Part shown: piece after piece, positions 10,640 to 21,169 of the stretch | Layout: each line of letters starts with the position of its first letter | Numbering within the stretch: position 1 is the stretch's first letter | Source: Triatoma infestans | Taxonomy: Eukaryota; Arthropoda; Insecta; Hemiptera; Reduviidae | Assembly (NCBI GenBank): GCA_011037195.1 | Contig: JAAEAF010002760.1 | Coordinates: forward strand, 106,146-170,145 | Reading direction: 5' to 3' | Length of the DNA: 64,000 nucleotides | Translations under genes and position numbers: made by a program | The notes under the pieces: generated by a model | Told to the model about the DNA's origin: nothing | What the model saw: the letters and a program-made list of their open reading frames with translations, nothing else | Database searches by the model: none

Positions 10640-10910
10640 ATGCCTGCCCCAAATGTTATCTCAATATTGACTTTTTCTAGGTAACTAAGAAAGCTAGAAA
10701 AAACTAAAAATACAAGTCCTCTTCGTTGTCCCTTAGCAATATAAATTCAACTAGCACATTTTTTTTTGTGCTGTCACAAGCCAGAATCAGACTTCAACTT
10801 CTTTGTAAAGGATTTTATGATTTCTTTTTTATATTAAAAAAAAATATGATAAAGATACTTCAGTTGTTGCTCGAAGTGAGATCCATATTATAGTGACACC
10901 CACCAGCTTT
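10640..10910 (-). mobile_element. Old relative of the 8,689 transposon end
   Basis: The order GACTTTTTCTAGG..ACTAAGAAAGCTAG, AACTAAAAATACAAGTCC, then TTGCTCGAAGTGAG follows the 8,689-9,164 repeat with strong divergence. Minus-strand coding of the tail is no longer intact. Confidence 0.4.
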
Positions 10911-11080
10911 TATTTTCAAATATTCCTAATATTTTCAGATATATCGCTAAATATATAGATAAAAGGTAGTGGGACCGGCATCCTTATGTAGTGGAAGAAC
11001 GAAATGAAAAATAATAGTTTTTAAAAATAATTTAGAATATTTTATAATGTGAATTTAACTTCAAAAAGAATGTATTTTAC

Positions 11081-11563
11081 TGTCAGGTACTGTAAATTTG
11101 GATCATTAAACAAAGGCACAAATCCCGTTAGGGTAACTCTTTTGTATAAGAGAATTCCCCCGCGAGAGAGAGAGCAATTCCAAAGAATAGAGTCGGATAT
11201 TAACTTTAAAAGAGTAAAGAGTAGACAGTCTTAACTCAGCCTTTAAACCATACAGTCGTAATTCTACTTCCAAAGCCAGAACACTTCAGGAATCGCTCTC
11301 TTAGTAATCAGTGCCAGTTATAAGTTAAAACATAAGAGTTTAGCATCTAATCTAGATTAATTAATTGATTTATACTTAATCGCTGTGATATTATAAAGCT
11401 ATTTAAATTCGGTTAGAAAATATATATATTTTATAATCAGTGGTGCTTTCTTGATTATCCTCTTATATTCTATCTCAAACAAACACAAGCCCTTTTCGCT
11501 AAAACGCTCACGCCACAAGCTACCTACAAACACACATCTCACTATTACATTACACTTACTACA
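11081..11563 (+). mobile_element. LTR-like repeat, candidate solo LTR
   Basis: The block begins TGTCAGGTACTGTAAATTTG and ends CACTTACTACA, the TG...CA rule for LTRs. A TATA-like TTGTATAAGAG lies at about 11,141, followed by an AT-rich R-like part and a C/A-rich 3' part. Its 3' half matches 18,440-18,735 (CGCTCTCTTAG, CAGTGGTG, ACAAGCCCTTT, CGCTCAC.CCACAAG). No TSD is evident and no PBS follows. Confidence 0.45.
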
Positions 11564-11628
11564 GGCCCCAATTAAAAGCGCCCTCTGACAATACTTAGCC
11601 CTGTATGGGCTGTTGCGCCTTAAATATT

Positions 11629-12622
11629 TTTACTTTCTCTTACTCCTAATAAGAAGGAAGTATTGTGATCGTGTCAAATTTTCGATATCGAGTTTTCATC
11701 CGAAATATTCGTTTTGAGGTCCCTGAGCCCAAAAAAGTGGTTTTTAGCAATTGTCTGTGTGTGTGTGTGTGTGTGTGAACAGCATAGCTCAAAAACGAGA
11801 AGCCGTAGAATGTTGAAACTTGATATTCCGTTTACGTATCACCACGGGATTTGACAGTACGTTATCTGTTAAAATTCCTCAACCGGAAGCACCACTTTAC
11901 TAGATTTTTTTTTTTACTTTATTGCAATTTTCTCAAAATTGGCTCCGATGATTTTCTTTAAATTTTTTATATCAACTACACATACAAAGAGCTACAACTT
12001 TTATTTCAAACGTTTCTCAGGAAAAATTCATTTAAGGGCACTTTTAAGGGAGGGATGGAGTTAGGTTTTTATCTAAAAAGCTACTTCAGTTTATTAGACA
12101 ATTCTGTCATCTAAATAATGTTAATTAGAATTAAATATGTTGTCGAAATTCCGAGTTTGAAAAAAAAAAATCGGTTGACCAGAAGTGCGTTTACTTTACC
12201 ACTTTACTTTTTTCCTTTTTTTTTTTTTTTGCGATTTTCTCAAAAATGGCTCCAACAATTTTCTTGAATCTTCCCATATAAACTACACATACAATGATCT
12301 ACAACTTTTATTTGAAACATTTCTCTGAAAAAATTCATTTAAGGGAAAGGTGGTGTTATGTTTTCTCTAAAGTGCTGTCGTAGTTGATAAACTATAATTG
12401 GATGATAGATTATACAATTTTATCACCCAAACAAACTTAATTAGAAATAAACAGATGACCAAAATTCCGTGTTTCAAGAAAATTAGTAAACCGAAAGTGC
12501 GCTCTTACTGAACCATTTTTTCAGTTTTCGACGAATTTCATTAAATTTGGTACACAAACTATAAAATTTGTCAATTTTGAGAACTGGAGTAAGAGAAAGT
12601 TGTGTGAGTGTTTCACACCAGA
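11629..12622 (+). mobile_element. HLX repeat, full-length two-unit copy
   Basis: This is a model copy of the family: terminus ACTTTCTCTTACTCC from 11,632, (GT)n at about 11,756-11,778, GAACAGCATAGCTC block, CCTCAACCGGAAG block, two tandem copies of an internal unit of about 300 bp (starts near 11,922 and 12,232), the inverted terminus GGAGTAAGAGAAAGT at about 12,587-12,601, then stem-loop GTGTGA-GTGTT-TCACAC and CAGA with poly-T. Nothing in it codes for protein. Confidence 0.9.
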
Positions 12623-12699
12623 TTTTTTTTTTTTTTTGTTTTCCAATTTTAAATATAGGTATTATCTCAATCCCTTAAGCAAACATTAGATCACCAGCA

Positions 12700-12700
<1 letters not shown>

Positions 12701-12735
<35 letters not shown>
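12701..12735. repeat. (AC)n microsatellite
   Basis: A run of about 17 AC dinucleotides following AAACAC. It is on the opposite strand and outside the usual place of the HLX GT tract. Confidence 0.95.
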
Positions 12736-12738
<3 letters not shown>

Positions 12739-12911
12739 ACAAATGGGACACTTTATAAAAGGCTATATTCTGTGTACAAACACTGATACTTAAGGAGCCA
12801 CATATAAATTCACATAGAAGTTCACGCTCCGCTCTATAGAGCCATTTCATTGTACTGTAGGTTCTCCAGCTTCATCATAATTAAAAGCCACTAAATATTA
12901 AATAAAAATTC

Positions 12912-13124
12912 TGGGGCGGGTGTTGGTGTAGTGGTTATGAGCATGGATTTGTAAGTGAGAGGACCCCAGTTCGAGTCCAGCGTATAACTGTTAAATTTTA
13001 TATTTGTTTAAAAAATGTTAATAGTAAAGTAGGTGCTTCCGCCCCCGTCCACGACACCTAATTTGGTACTTGGACGTAAAGCCCGCCTGAAAAAATAGGC
13101 ATTACTTTACTCTACTTTACTTTT
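12912..13124 (+). mobile_element. tRNA-headed SINE (SINE1) with exact TSD
   Basis: The 5' end has pol III box A (TGGTGTAGTGG, 12,924-12,934) and box B (AGTTCGAGTCC, 12,968-12,978), the spacing of a tRNA promoter. The body includes CGTCCACGACACC and GTAAAGCCCGCCTG. A perfect 15-bp TSD, ATTAAATAAAAATTC, flanks it (12,897-12,911 and 13,125-13,139), so this is a fairly recent retroposition. Other copies lie at 41,241 (minus) and 54,331 (plus), with a fragment at 18,196. Confidence 0.9.
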
Positions 13125-13139
13125 ATTAAATAAAAATTC

Positions 13140-14029
13140 AAATTATGTAGACCATATTTGCTATTCAGAACAATAAGAAAGGAATAAAAGAATCTAGTGC
13201 GAGTGATTCACGACATATACGATTTAGACTTAACTAATGTAATCATCATTCTGATTGCTACAAATTACTTTGTATTCTTCTGCCAGATTTTATCGAACTT
13301 TAATCAAATTCTTTTAAATATGCCTTTAAACTAATGACGCACGATGCATGTTGTTTGCAAATCGGTGATCAATTACAATGTAAACTTATATGAAACTTGT
13401 TACTCTTTTCACCAGTTTCCATGAAACAACTCTAAATGTAAAGCTAACGCCCACCATTAAATTACAACCTAAGTGAATAATTTTGTTTTTGCTAATGCTG
13501 TTTTTAGATTTTCGTAACTCCTAAATCCTGAAAATTACTTCCATCATTTTTTACGGTTAATTAAAAAAATGTTTCATTAAAGAGTTTAAATGTTAATGAA
13601 AACTTTTTAATGCAACTGTGTGGGAATCAACTGAGTATAAGGTTTTTAATGTCAACCCTCTTCACTCGTTATAAACCAAAAAAAATACCTTTGCCAAATA
13701 CTGTACTAAAATTCTTTTGCTAAAACTTGATAATATATCGCAAACTGAATCACTCATAATGATCTCTAAAATTCCATTCTTCAATAATAACACTTTGATA
13801 ACTGCTCGCTATAAAAAATTTATTTTTTTCCTTTGTAGTCAACCTACTCATCAATTCATATCATTGACATTTCCCAACGATTCATTCGATGTCTGAAACA
13901 GTTATGGCCGCATTTTATTTTTATATCGTTTGATGGAGATCAGCCCTGATACAAACGGCATAAAAGTTTCGCATTATTTACTTGCTGCCGAAACTTATCA
14001 AAAATTTTAAAGATATTTTAATTTTTGAA
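13140..14029. other. AT-rich stretch, nothing recognised
   Basis: About 0.9 kb of AT-rich DNA with no frame or repeat that I could match elsewhere in the window. Confidence 0.4.
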
Positions 14030-14280
14030 ATATAAATGAGGAAGGGTTTATCGATTTTATGTGAATACTATGTGTATTAGATTTGGATGATTCAACCTTG
14101 ATTCTCCACTTTCGAAGCCAGGTTTTGAGGATGGTGGAATGGTATTAAAAATGGCGAATTTACATGACACGGGGTTATTATTAGGCGATTGACCTTATCT
14201 GTAAATGGTAGTGATTAATTATCCCTCAAACAATCCAGTTTTCAAGGAATTAGTCGTACTGAAGTGCAAATTTCCTGGAA
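14030..14280 (-). pseudogene. Jockey-type LINE fragment
   Basis: Paralogous to 9,830-10,075 (shared TTTATGTGAATACTATG, GATTCA..CTTG, GTTTTGAGGAT.GTGGAATG blocks). It covers a decayed internal RT portion. It ends just before the HLX copy at 14,288. Confidence 0.55.
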
Positions 14281-14287
14281 GGTATTT

Positions 14288-14878
14288 TTACTTTCTCTTA
14301 CTTCTAGTAAGAGGAAGTATTGTAATCGTGTCAAATTTTCAATATCGAGTTTTCACCGGAAATATCCGTTTTGAGGTCCCCTGATCCAAAAAAGTAGTTT
14401 TTATCAAATGTTCTGTGGTGTGTGTGTGGGTGTGTGTATGTTTGTATGTAGTGAACAGCATAGCTCAAAACGAAAAACCGTAGAAAGTTGAAACTGATAT
14501 TCCGTTTAGGTATCACCACAGGATCTGACAGTACGTTATCTGTCAAAATTTCTCAACCGGAGTACCACTTTACTAGTTGGATTTTTTATTTTTTGCGATT
14601 TTCTCAAAAATGGCTCCGACGATTTTCTTTAAATTTGTAATATCAACCATACATGCAAAGAGCTACAACTTTTATTTGAAACATTTCTTCGCGAAAATGC
14701 ATTTAAGGCCTTTTTTGATGGAGGGGTAGGGTTAGGTTTCCATCTAATGTGCTATTTCAGTTTACTAGATAATTTTGTCATCTAAATAATGTTAATTAGA
14801 ATTAAATATGTTGTCGAAATTCCGAGTTTGAAAAGAATCGGATAACCAGAAGTGCGTTTACTTTACCACTTTACTAAA
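14288..14878 (+). mobile_element. HLX repeat, 3'-truncated
   Basis: The copy starts ACTTTCTCTTACTTCTAG at about 14,290 and includes the GT tract (14,416-14,440), CTCAACCGG block and one internal unit. It breaks off after TTTACTTTACCACTTTACT, where a second unit would begin in the full copies. The inverted terminus and stem-loop are missing. Confidence 0.85.
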
Positions 14879-14989
14879 TAATTTATTCCAGATTACAGTA
14901 TAAAACTTTAGTACCTACTTCAATAATAAATGTTATTCATTTTAACGTAATTTTTATGCATTAGCTGATATGATTTTTATTTATAGGCT

Positions 14990-15655
14990 GTTAATTTTTA
15001 TACACTTCTTAGGGATGATTAAATTGAACCATTTTACAGCCAAAAATATTGTATTTATTTTCTTATTGTTTAAATATGTTTCCCAACGTTTCAACACTTA
15101 ACGTGTCATTTTCAAAGGTATGCTTTATTTTAAATTACATATGCAGATATATGTTTGGTTATACTTTAATTGTTAAGGCTTCGTTATTGATGATTTAAAA
15201 AAATTTTTTTTTTTTAAAGAGTCTACCATGAACATCTATATGAGATAGGTGACTCAATTGAAATCAGCAATATAATAAAAAATAAAATTTAAAAATTTTA
15301 CATAATAGAAAACCACATGGTCATAAGAACCAAAAAGTCAAAATTAAGGCTGAATAAATAATTTTTAATAAATTGACTCATAACAAAGAAATAAAATGGA
15401 CGTATAACACACATAATGTTACAAAAGTGGAAAAAATTCAAAAAAAATTTAAAAAAATCATTAATAACGAAGCATTAACAATTAAAGTATAACCAAACAT
15501 ATATCTGGATATGTAATTTAATTAAAGCATCCCTTTGAAAATGACACGTTAAGTGTTGAAACGTTGGGAAACATATTTAAACAATAAGAATAAATACAAT
15601 ATTTTTGGCTGTAGAATGGTTCAATTTAATCATCCCTAAAGAAGTGTAATTTTTA
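14990..15655. mobile_element. Foldback element with Penelope-like ribozyme-derived arms (FB1)
   Basis: Two arms of about 215 bp (about 14,997-15,216 and 15,436-15,652) are near-identical inverted complements, separated by about 220 bp. Each contains GACAC/GTGTT stem sequence followed by GAAACGTT, the layout of a decayed minimal type I hammerhead (15,531-15,567 on plus; 15,082-15,118 on minus). Inverted terminal repeats carrying hammerheads are known from Penelope-like elements. No RT is present, so it is a non-autonomous or collapsed copy. Confidence 0.6.
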
Positions 15656-16639
15656 TAATAAAATAACGTCAAGATAATAATTTTATTAAAATATTTTTTG
15701 AAGGGAATTTTTAATTTTCCCCCCTTCACATTTATGAATATTTATATAAAAGATTCAAATATAATGAGGATATTGACGATTAAGGCAGTGGTCTCCTGCC
15801 CACATACATGAGGCAATTTTCAAAGTGGAAATCAATTTCTGTTGGTTAGTAAAACAGAGGAATCTACTCCCACATATTTTCAAAGTCTGTTTAAAACAAA
15901 GTTTTATAAAATTTCATGCAGGATCTAGTGTAATAATTATTAATTAATATTACGTCAATTAATTATTAACTAAATAAACTGTATTAATTATTAGCAGGTT
16001 GTTGAAGCGGTTGAAATTTGGACGTAATTTGCGTCATAGATTTCGAGGAAACCTTTTACAATGCAAAACTTCCTTAATTGGAAATATCGATCGACTGATT
16101 AAATATTAATACGTTGGCATCTCTTATAGGCGCATACATAATGTGTATTTCCTTTTATCACAAAAAACCAGGACTGTACAGGTTTTGCCCAGGAAGATAA
16201 AGGACGGTGACAAGCTCGTTTAGTGTAAAGTGTAAAGGGCTTAATTTACATTGTTAGTAGCATCGTCAGAATAATAGAGCTTATCCAATTTTTGCGTACT
16301 TTCTGCTTTAACACCGCATATACCATGGGAAATGGAAGCCTGATCGCTCTATCAACAGATCTCATGATTAATAGAAAGTTCTGAATTAGTGGCGATTGTA
16401 GGTTTCAACTTAGTATTTAGTTTCTTAAATTATACTTTTTAGATAACACTTGGGAAGGTCTTAAAGAATAAATATTCTTAGACTTTATTTTTTTTTTAAC
16501 GTACTGTAAAATATTTATTTTTATTATTCAAAGAAAGTTCTACTTTTTATTTGTGTATTGCTTTAAATTTGAGACCCTATTATACTTTTGATCCTTAGTT
16601 CAATGTATCTAAAAAATGTTTTTTTGACAGAAAAGCAAC
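15656..16639. other. AT-rich stretch, nothing recognised
   Basis: About 1 kb without a coding pattern. A few palindromic AT words occur near 15,935-15,995 (TTAATTAATATTA, TCAATTAATTATTAAC). Confidence 0.4.
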
Positions 16640-17070
16640 AAAATAATGATTAAATTAATAAAATGCAACGGTGGGTGAAAATGCTAGGCCAGAGACAAGA
16701 GGAGAAATTTATTAATAGCTTTTTGCAGAACTAGGCTGTGCGGCCATACGGATGTTAAGGCCTTCTTGCTAGCCACTGTAGGCTCGAAATGCACATGCCT
16801 CGCATGGACCTAAGAACTTATAGCCTGTGCAGGTTTTGTTTACAGTGAAGGGAAACACGTTCTGTGTCAATTTGAGGGGCTTGTGTGGCCGAGAATTTGC
16901 CTGATTGGGGAGAAGAGATTGACGCTTTTAAGCTTTATCTAGGAATCTTTCTTCAGACATCTAATTAAACAAACCGGACTGGAGAGGGCAATCTACTTTG
17001 TGAATGCCACAGTGGACCCATGAATGTCGCCTTTGTGTAGGCTTGCTAATTAATCCTCAGAGAATCTAAT
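16640..17070 (+). pseudogene. I/R1-like LINE, C-terminal zinc-knuckle region
   Basis: Different frames carry GCAAIRM, then SHCRLEMHMPRMDLRTYSLC with CRFC, then CVAENLPDWGEEIDAFKLYL. This is the LTGHC.L..HL.R.GL...C..C....H.LC pattern at the C-terminus of LINEs with RNase H. Several stops and frameshifts break it. The block GCTGTGCGGCC...CGGAT is shared with 63,770-63,810. Confidence 0.6.
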
Positions 17071-17171
17071 CTAATCTTACTTGGTCTCTAAATCATATTT
17101 AATGTTAATTGGGACACGTTTGGAAAATGTCTGAGAGAGGTAAGCAATCTCTCACTTTGAATCTAGGGCAT

Positions 17172-17350
17172 AGTGGAATCAGAGACATTTTCCGTGATAG
17201 CGTGCATCTTTTTGTGGTCATCGACCGGTTTCGGACACAGTGTGACAAACGCATCCTGAAGATGGGCGATCGCCCGAAACCTGTCGATGACCACAAAAAG
17301 AAGCAGGCTATCACGGAAAATGTCGCTGATGCTTTCCAGCTCTGCGGAAC
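17172..17350. mobile_element. Foldback with hammerhead-like core (FB2)
   Basis: Arms at about 17,172-17,234 and 17,275-17,342 are inverted complements (ACATTTTCCGTGATAGC, TTTTTGTGGTCATCGAC) around a loop of about 40 bp. The same arm sequence recurs at 54,466-54,545 and 55,254-55,360, where the spacer is about 700 bp. This looks like Penelope-type terminal repeats in inverted orientation. Confidence 0.65.
17252..17291 (+). ncRNA. Hammerhead ribozyme-like motif (minimal type I)
   Basis: In order: stem I strand CATC (17,252-17,255); core CTGAAGA (17,256-17,262), fitting CUGANGA; one extra T; stem II GGGC-GATC-GCCC (17,264-17,275); core GAAA (17,276-17,279); a very short stem III region CCTGT; cleavage-site triplet GTC; and stem I partner GATG. 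The short stem III is typical of Penelope-associated hammerheads, which may act as dimers. The extra base between core and stem II and the CCTG change in stem III may weaken activity. Whether it cleaves is unknown. Confidence 0.55.
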
Positions 17351-17429
17351 CAACCACAACAGCATAGTGGAACGTTGGCCCTTTAATACTGTATCGCGAG
17401 ACATAGGAGTAAGTTCGTAACTTCAACAC

Positions 17430-17838
17430 TGTATTCAGACAGATCGGTGGCCAGTGGTTAGGAGAAGACTATATCAAACCAGACTATAAGCGGAATTTTG
17501 TATAAAGTTCATTCTTTATTCTATTGATACTAAATCACTTGTACAATCTGTATCTTGCAAAGACTGGAGACTTTGGAACATATCCTTTTAAACTGCCATA
17601 ACTATTCAACTTTAAGAGATCATTCATTAACTTTTATAATAAAGATTAATTATTTGACTGCAAGTAGATAATTTTCAAAAATTATACTATAATTTCTAAG
17701 TATGCAGTTTGAAATTTACGTTTTGAAATTTATAATTCCCATTAATGTAATAAAAAGAATATTTTTTCAAATATTCTTCCAATTTCATAAATTATTATTA
17801 CTTCTGTTTGAATCCTGTAGAATGCATTTTAGTTTCCT
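17430..17838. other. AT-rich gap, nothing recognised
   Basis: About 400 bp between the foldback and a SINE, without matches or frames of note. Confidence 0.4.
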
Positions 17839-18040
17839 GGAAGGGAAGAGATTAGCTCAGTGTTGAGTGCACTGGAATCCCAAGCGGAGGTTCCGGTTCG
17901 AGTCCAGCGTGTTGCCCTTAGATTTTCTCTTCCTAGGAATCTGTACAGCTCACGTCTGGTGATGGACAGTGTTGTCTGTAACGAAAGGACACAGTCAGAA
18001 GACCGGCAGTGCACTGAGAATGACCGCCTTAAATTAAAAA
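17839..18040 (+). mobile_element. tRNA-headed SINE (SINE2), diverged
   Basis: The head reads GATTAGCTCAGTGTTGAG (box A) and GGTTCGAGTCC (box B). The body carries CTTCCTAGGAATCTGTACAG, GATGGACAGTGTTGTCTG and CGGCAGTGCACTGAGAA, the diagnostic blocks of SINE2. No TSD is visible. Open frames on both strands here are by-products of this conserved repeat. Confidence 0.8.
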
Positions 18041-18195
18041 ATCAGGAAGTTATGTATTTTTAATTATGTTTATATATATTAATTATTCTTTGCTAAAATG
18101 CATTTACTACCTAGTGATCAATAAAATAACACAAATAAATAAGAAATATATAAGTAATACAGTAAATTAAATTAAAATAATGCCTTTTTTTTTTT

Positions 18196-18258
18196 AGGAG
18201 GGCCTAACGCCCAGCTTGCAAATTAAGTGTCGTGGACGGGAGCTGAAGAAGCACTTAT
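18196..18258 (-). mobile_element. SINE1 3' fragment
   Basis: GGAGGGCCTAACGCCCAGC and GTGTCGTGGACGGG match the minus-strand 3' body of SINE1 at 41,241. The head is missing. Confidence 0.5.
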
Positions 18259-18424
18259 TTACTGTGATGGATGCCAGAAATATAGAAAAACATTTTATTT
18301 GTAATATCGAGAAAAATGTAACATTCGCTGCAAAAGGGACTATTCAGGTAGAAGATCACCATTTTCTTTTAGAGTTCATGAACTTTGTTAACATTGTCTA
18401 CCCCTTCTTCTCACAGGGGAAGAT

Positions 18425-18735
18425 TTGAACGAACAATTAGAAGGCATTCTTTCAGAACAGTCTGTTGTAGACATTCAAGCAGAACACTTGTTTTTCGCTC
18501 TCTTAGCATCAGTACCTGCTCCACCATATATTAATAAGTTTATACATTATTTGCAAATAACTTGTAGTTATTATTTTAATAGAATATATTTATTGTTAGC
18601 AGTGGTGACTACTTACTTATTTCTGATACTTCACTCTCTTAAACATATATACTTACAAGCCCTTTACCAAACCGCTCACACCACAAGATACCACTACACT
18701 ACAACACATCACACCAATAACATTACATTACTATT
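18425..18735 (+). mobile_element. LTR-like repeat, 3' half, second copy
   Basis: CGCTCTCTTAGCATCAGTACC, GCAGTGGTGAC, ACAAGCCCTTTACC and CGCTCACACCACAAG follow the order of 11,297-11,563. The 110-codon open frame here (18,425-18,757) is therefore probably chance. It is preceded by a splice-acceptor-like tract ending CTTCTCACAG at about 18,416, considered and not accepted as an exon. Confidence 0.45.
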
Positions 18736-18739
18736 ATCG

Positions 18740-19785
18740 TTTTTTAAATTGATATAAATTTAGCAGTAATATGCAGGTCTCGAAATGGATATGCAGCTCA
18801 TAACCACCCTACCAAAACCACGCCTAAAAATAAGTAAAATAAAATAAATGAATGATGAATCAGTGTGGTGTATGACAAAAACTTTGTAAATGATCCTCCT
18901 TATCATCGTACAGTACGAACTTAAGGAAAATAAGATACAGTCTTGAGATTAATTGTTTCAACCAGTCCAGCGTTAAGATGGTGGTGCCGCTGAGTTAATA
19001 CTTCTATGATTTATATAAACTGGATATGAAATTTCTCTAATTAAGCAAAAATAAAATATCTTTTATGTGTATGCGATACCGATGTACCGCATACACATAA
19101 AATAAATACACATATTTCAGTGATATTTTGTAAAAAGATGAAATCACTCATCGACGAAAAATCAAAGCTAAAATTATATAAAATACCACAATTTAATTCA
19201 TGTCATGAAAGTAGAGATATTTATTAAGTCACTAGTAACTGTAGCTGAGATTTTTGTCCATCATTGTATGTTTCATTTTCTTGATTCTGGCTGATTTCAG
19301 ACATTCTACAATTTTCGGTGATTGGTTTCAAGAAACAAAACAATTAACGTATAGCGTGGTTTAGTGCATTTTGAAATTAAACGCTTAACGTTTAATTTTT
19401 CAAAGTACCAACAAAAAACGACAAAATCTTGCTTTAAATTCTGCTGAAATCAGATTAGGAAGAAAAATTCAATTTTCAAATTACAAAAATTATAAATATT
19501 TTATTATTATACAATTCCAACAATAATTTCTTTCTATTTATTTTGACATATCAAACATAATATTACAATTTGCATGACCAATTCAAACAGTAAGGTTCAC
19601 CCAGCTTCCCCTTTGGCCGCCCATACAATCAGTTCTGACCCACACAACCCACCTCCTACGTTTGTACACCTACTCGTACAAAATCAAAGGATGGACTCAC
19701 AAATTCATATTATAACTTCACATATATATATTTCTCCATTTTTAAATGAATGGATTGTGATATTTCATTTTCATAATATCTAATT
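18740..19785. other. AT-rich stretch with one perfect hairpin
   Basis: About 1 kb without coding pattern. It contains a 42-nt hairpin at 19,061-19,102 with 15-bp perfect arms (TTTTATGTGTATGCG and its complement) and a 12-nt loop. The open frame at 19,574-19,783 has no recognisable domain. Confidence 0.5.
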
Positions 19786-19786
19786 T

Positions 19787-20660
19787 TTACTTTCTCTTAC
19801 TCCTAGTAAGAGGAAGTATTGTAATCGTGTCAAATTTTCGAAATCGAGTTTTCACCGGAAATATCCGTTTTGAGGTCCCCTAAGTCCTCTGAGTTAAAGT
19901 GGTTTTTAACAAATGGTATGTGTGTGTGTTTGTATGTTTGTGTGTGTGTGTATGTATGAATATGAACAGCATAGCTCAAAAAATCGACGAAAGTTATTAC
20001 CATGGGATCCGACAGTGAGTCAGCTGTCTTAATTCCCCAACCAGAAGTACCACTTTACTAGTTGTTTTTTTTTTTTACTTTTTTGCGATTTTCTCAAAAT
20101 TGGCTACGACGATTTTCTTGAAACTTGTATCAAGTACACATACAAAAAGCTACAACTCTTATTTGAAACATTTCTCTGGGAAAATCATTTAAGGGCAGTT
20201 TTGGGGGATGGGTGGTGTTAGGTTATCCTCTAGAAGACAATTACAGTTTATTATACAATTCAGTCATCTAAATAATGTTAAAAAGAATTAAATATGTTGT
20301 TAGAATCCCGAGTTTAAAAAAAAATCGCATGACCGCAAGTGAGTTTAATAAAGTAGCACTTTACCGGAAGTACCACTTTTCTAAATGATTTTTTTTTTTT
20401 CACTTTTTCGCGATTTTCTTGAAACTTCTTATATAAACTACACATACAAACTACACATCCAAACAAAATTAATTATAAATAAATAGATGGCCAAAACTCT
20501 GAGTTTCAAGAAAATTAGTAAACCGGAAGTGCGCTTTTACTGAATAGTTTTTTTTTTTTTCAGTTTTCGACGAATTTTATTAAATTTGATACACTAACTA
20601 TAAAACATATCAATTATAATTTTGAAAACTAGAGTAAGAGAAAGTTGTGTGAGTGTTTAT
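19787..20660 (+). mobile_element. HLX repeat, nearly full length
   Basis: Terminus ACTTTCTCTTACTCCTAG at about 19,789, interrupted GT tract (19,918-19,958), two internal units with a deletion in the second, and the inverted terminus near 20,632-20,646. The last stem-loop is broken after GTGTGAGTGTTT. Confidence 0.85.
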
Positions 20661-21169
20661 TATTGATATTGATTTTTTAGTTATTTTGATGTTAATCAAG
20701 AATGTTATTCTTGTTCTTTGTTTTCCTCAAACACTCCATCAATATTAAAGTCAAGTTATTTCCACAACAATTTTAGTTTCGTTAAAAAAAAAAAATTTAC
20801 TATAATTCCAAAATTTATTATTTATATTATTTACTAAATGATTTGTTAACGTGAGAATACAATTGTTAGCGAAATTATACTTGATATTGAAAATAACAAT
20901 TTAAAGGGAAAGGTATTGCATCTTTCCAGGAAACTCAAAAATCTTTTCCACCCCCAAAAAAAAACAAAATTTCCAAAAAAATGAAACCCCTAGAAATTAA
21001 TTTTCTCAAGATTCATCAGCTGTTTTTACGAAACTAATCGCAAAAAAAAAAACAGAGAATAACGTATAGTAAGTAATATTAAACTTCTGATTAATCTATT
21101 TTTTTTTCTTTAAACTTAATGTTTCCATAACTATAATTTAAGATTTTTAATGTACGAGCATAGAGATGT

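Noticed and set aside
17105..17429. Overlapping 88-103-codon frames on both strands
   Set aside because: Open frames on both strands are expected inside an inverted repeat; this is the FB2 foldback.
18425..18757. Exon after the CTTCTCACAG acceptor-like site, 110 codons
   Set aside because: The region matches the LTR-like repeat at 11,297-11,563 and has no recognisable domain.
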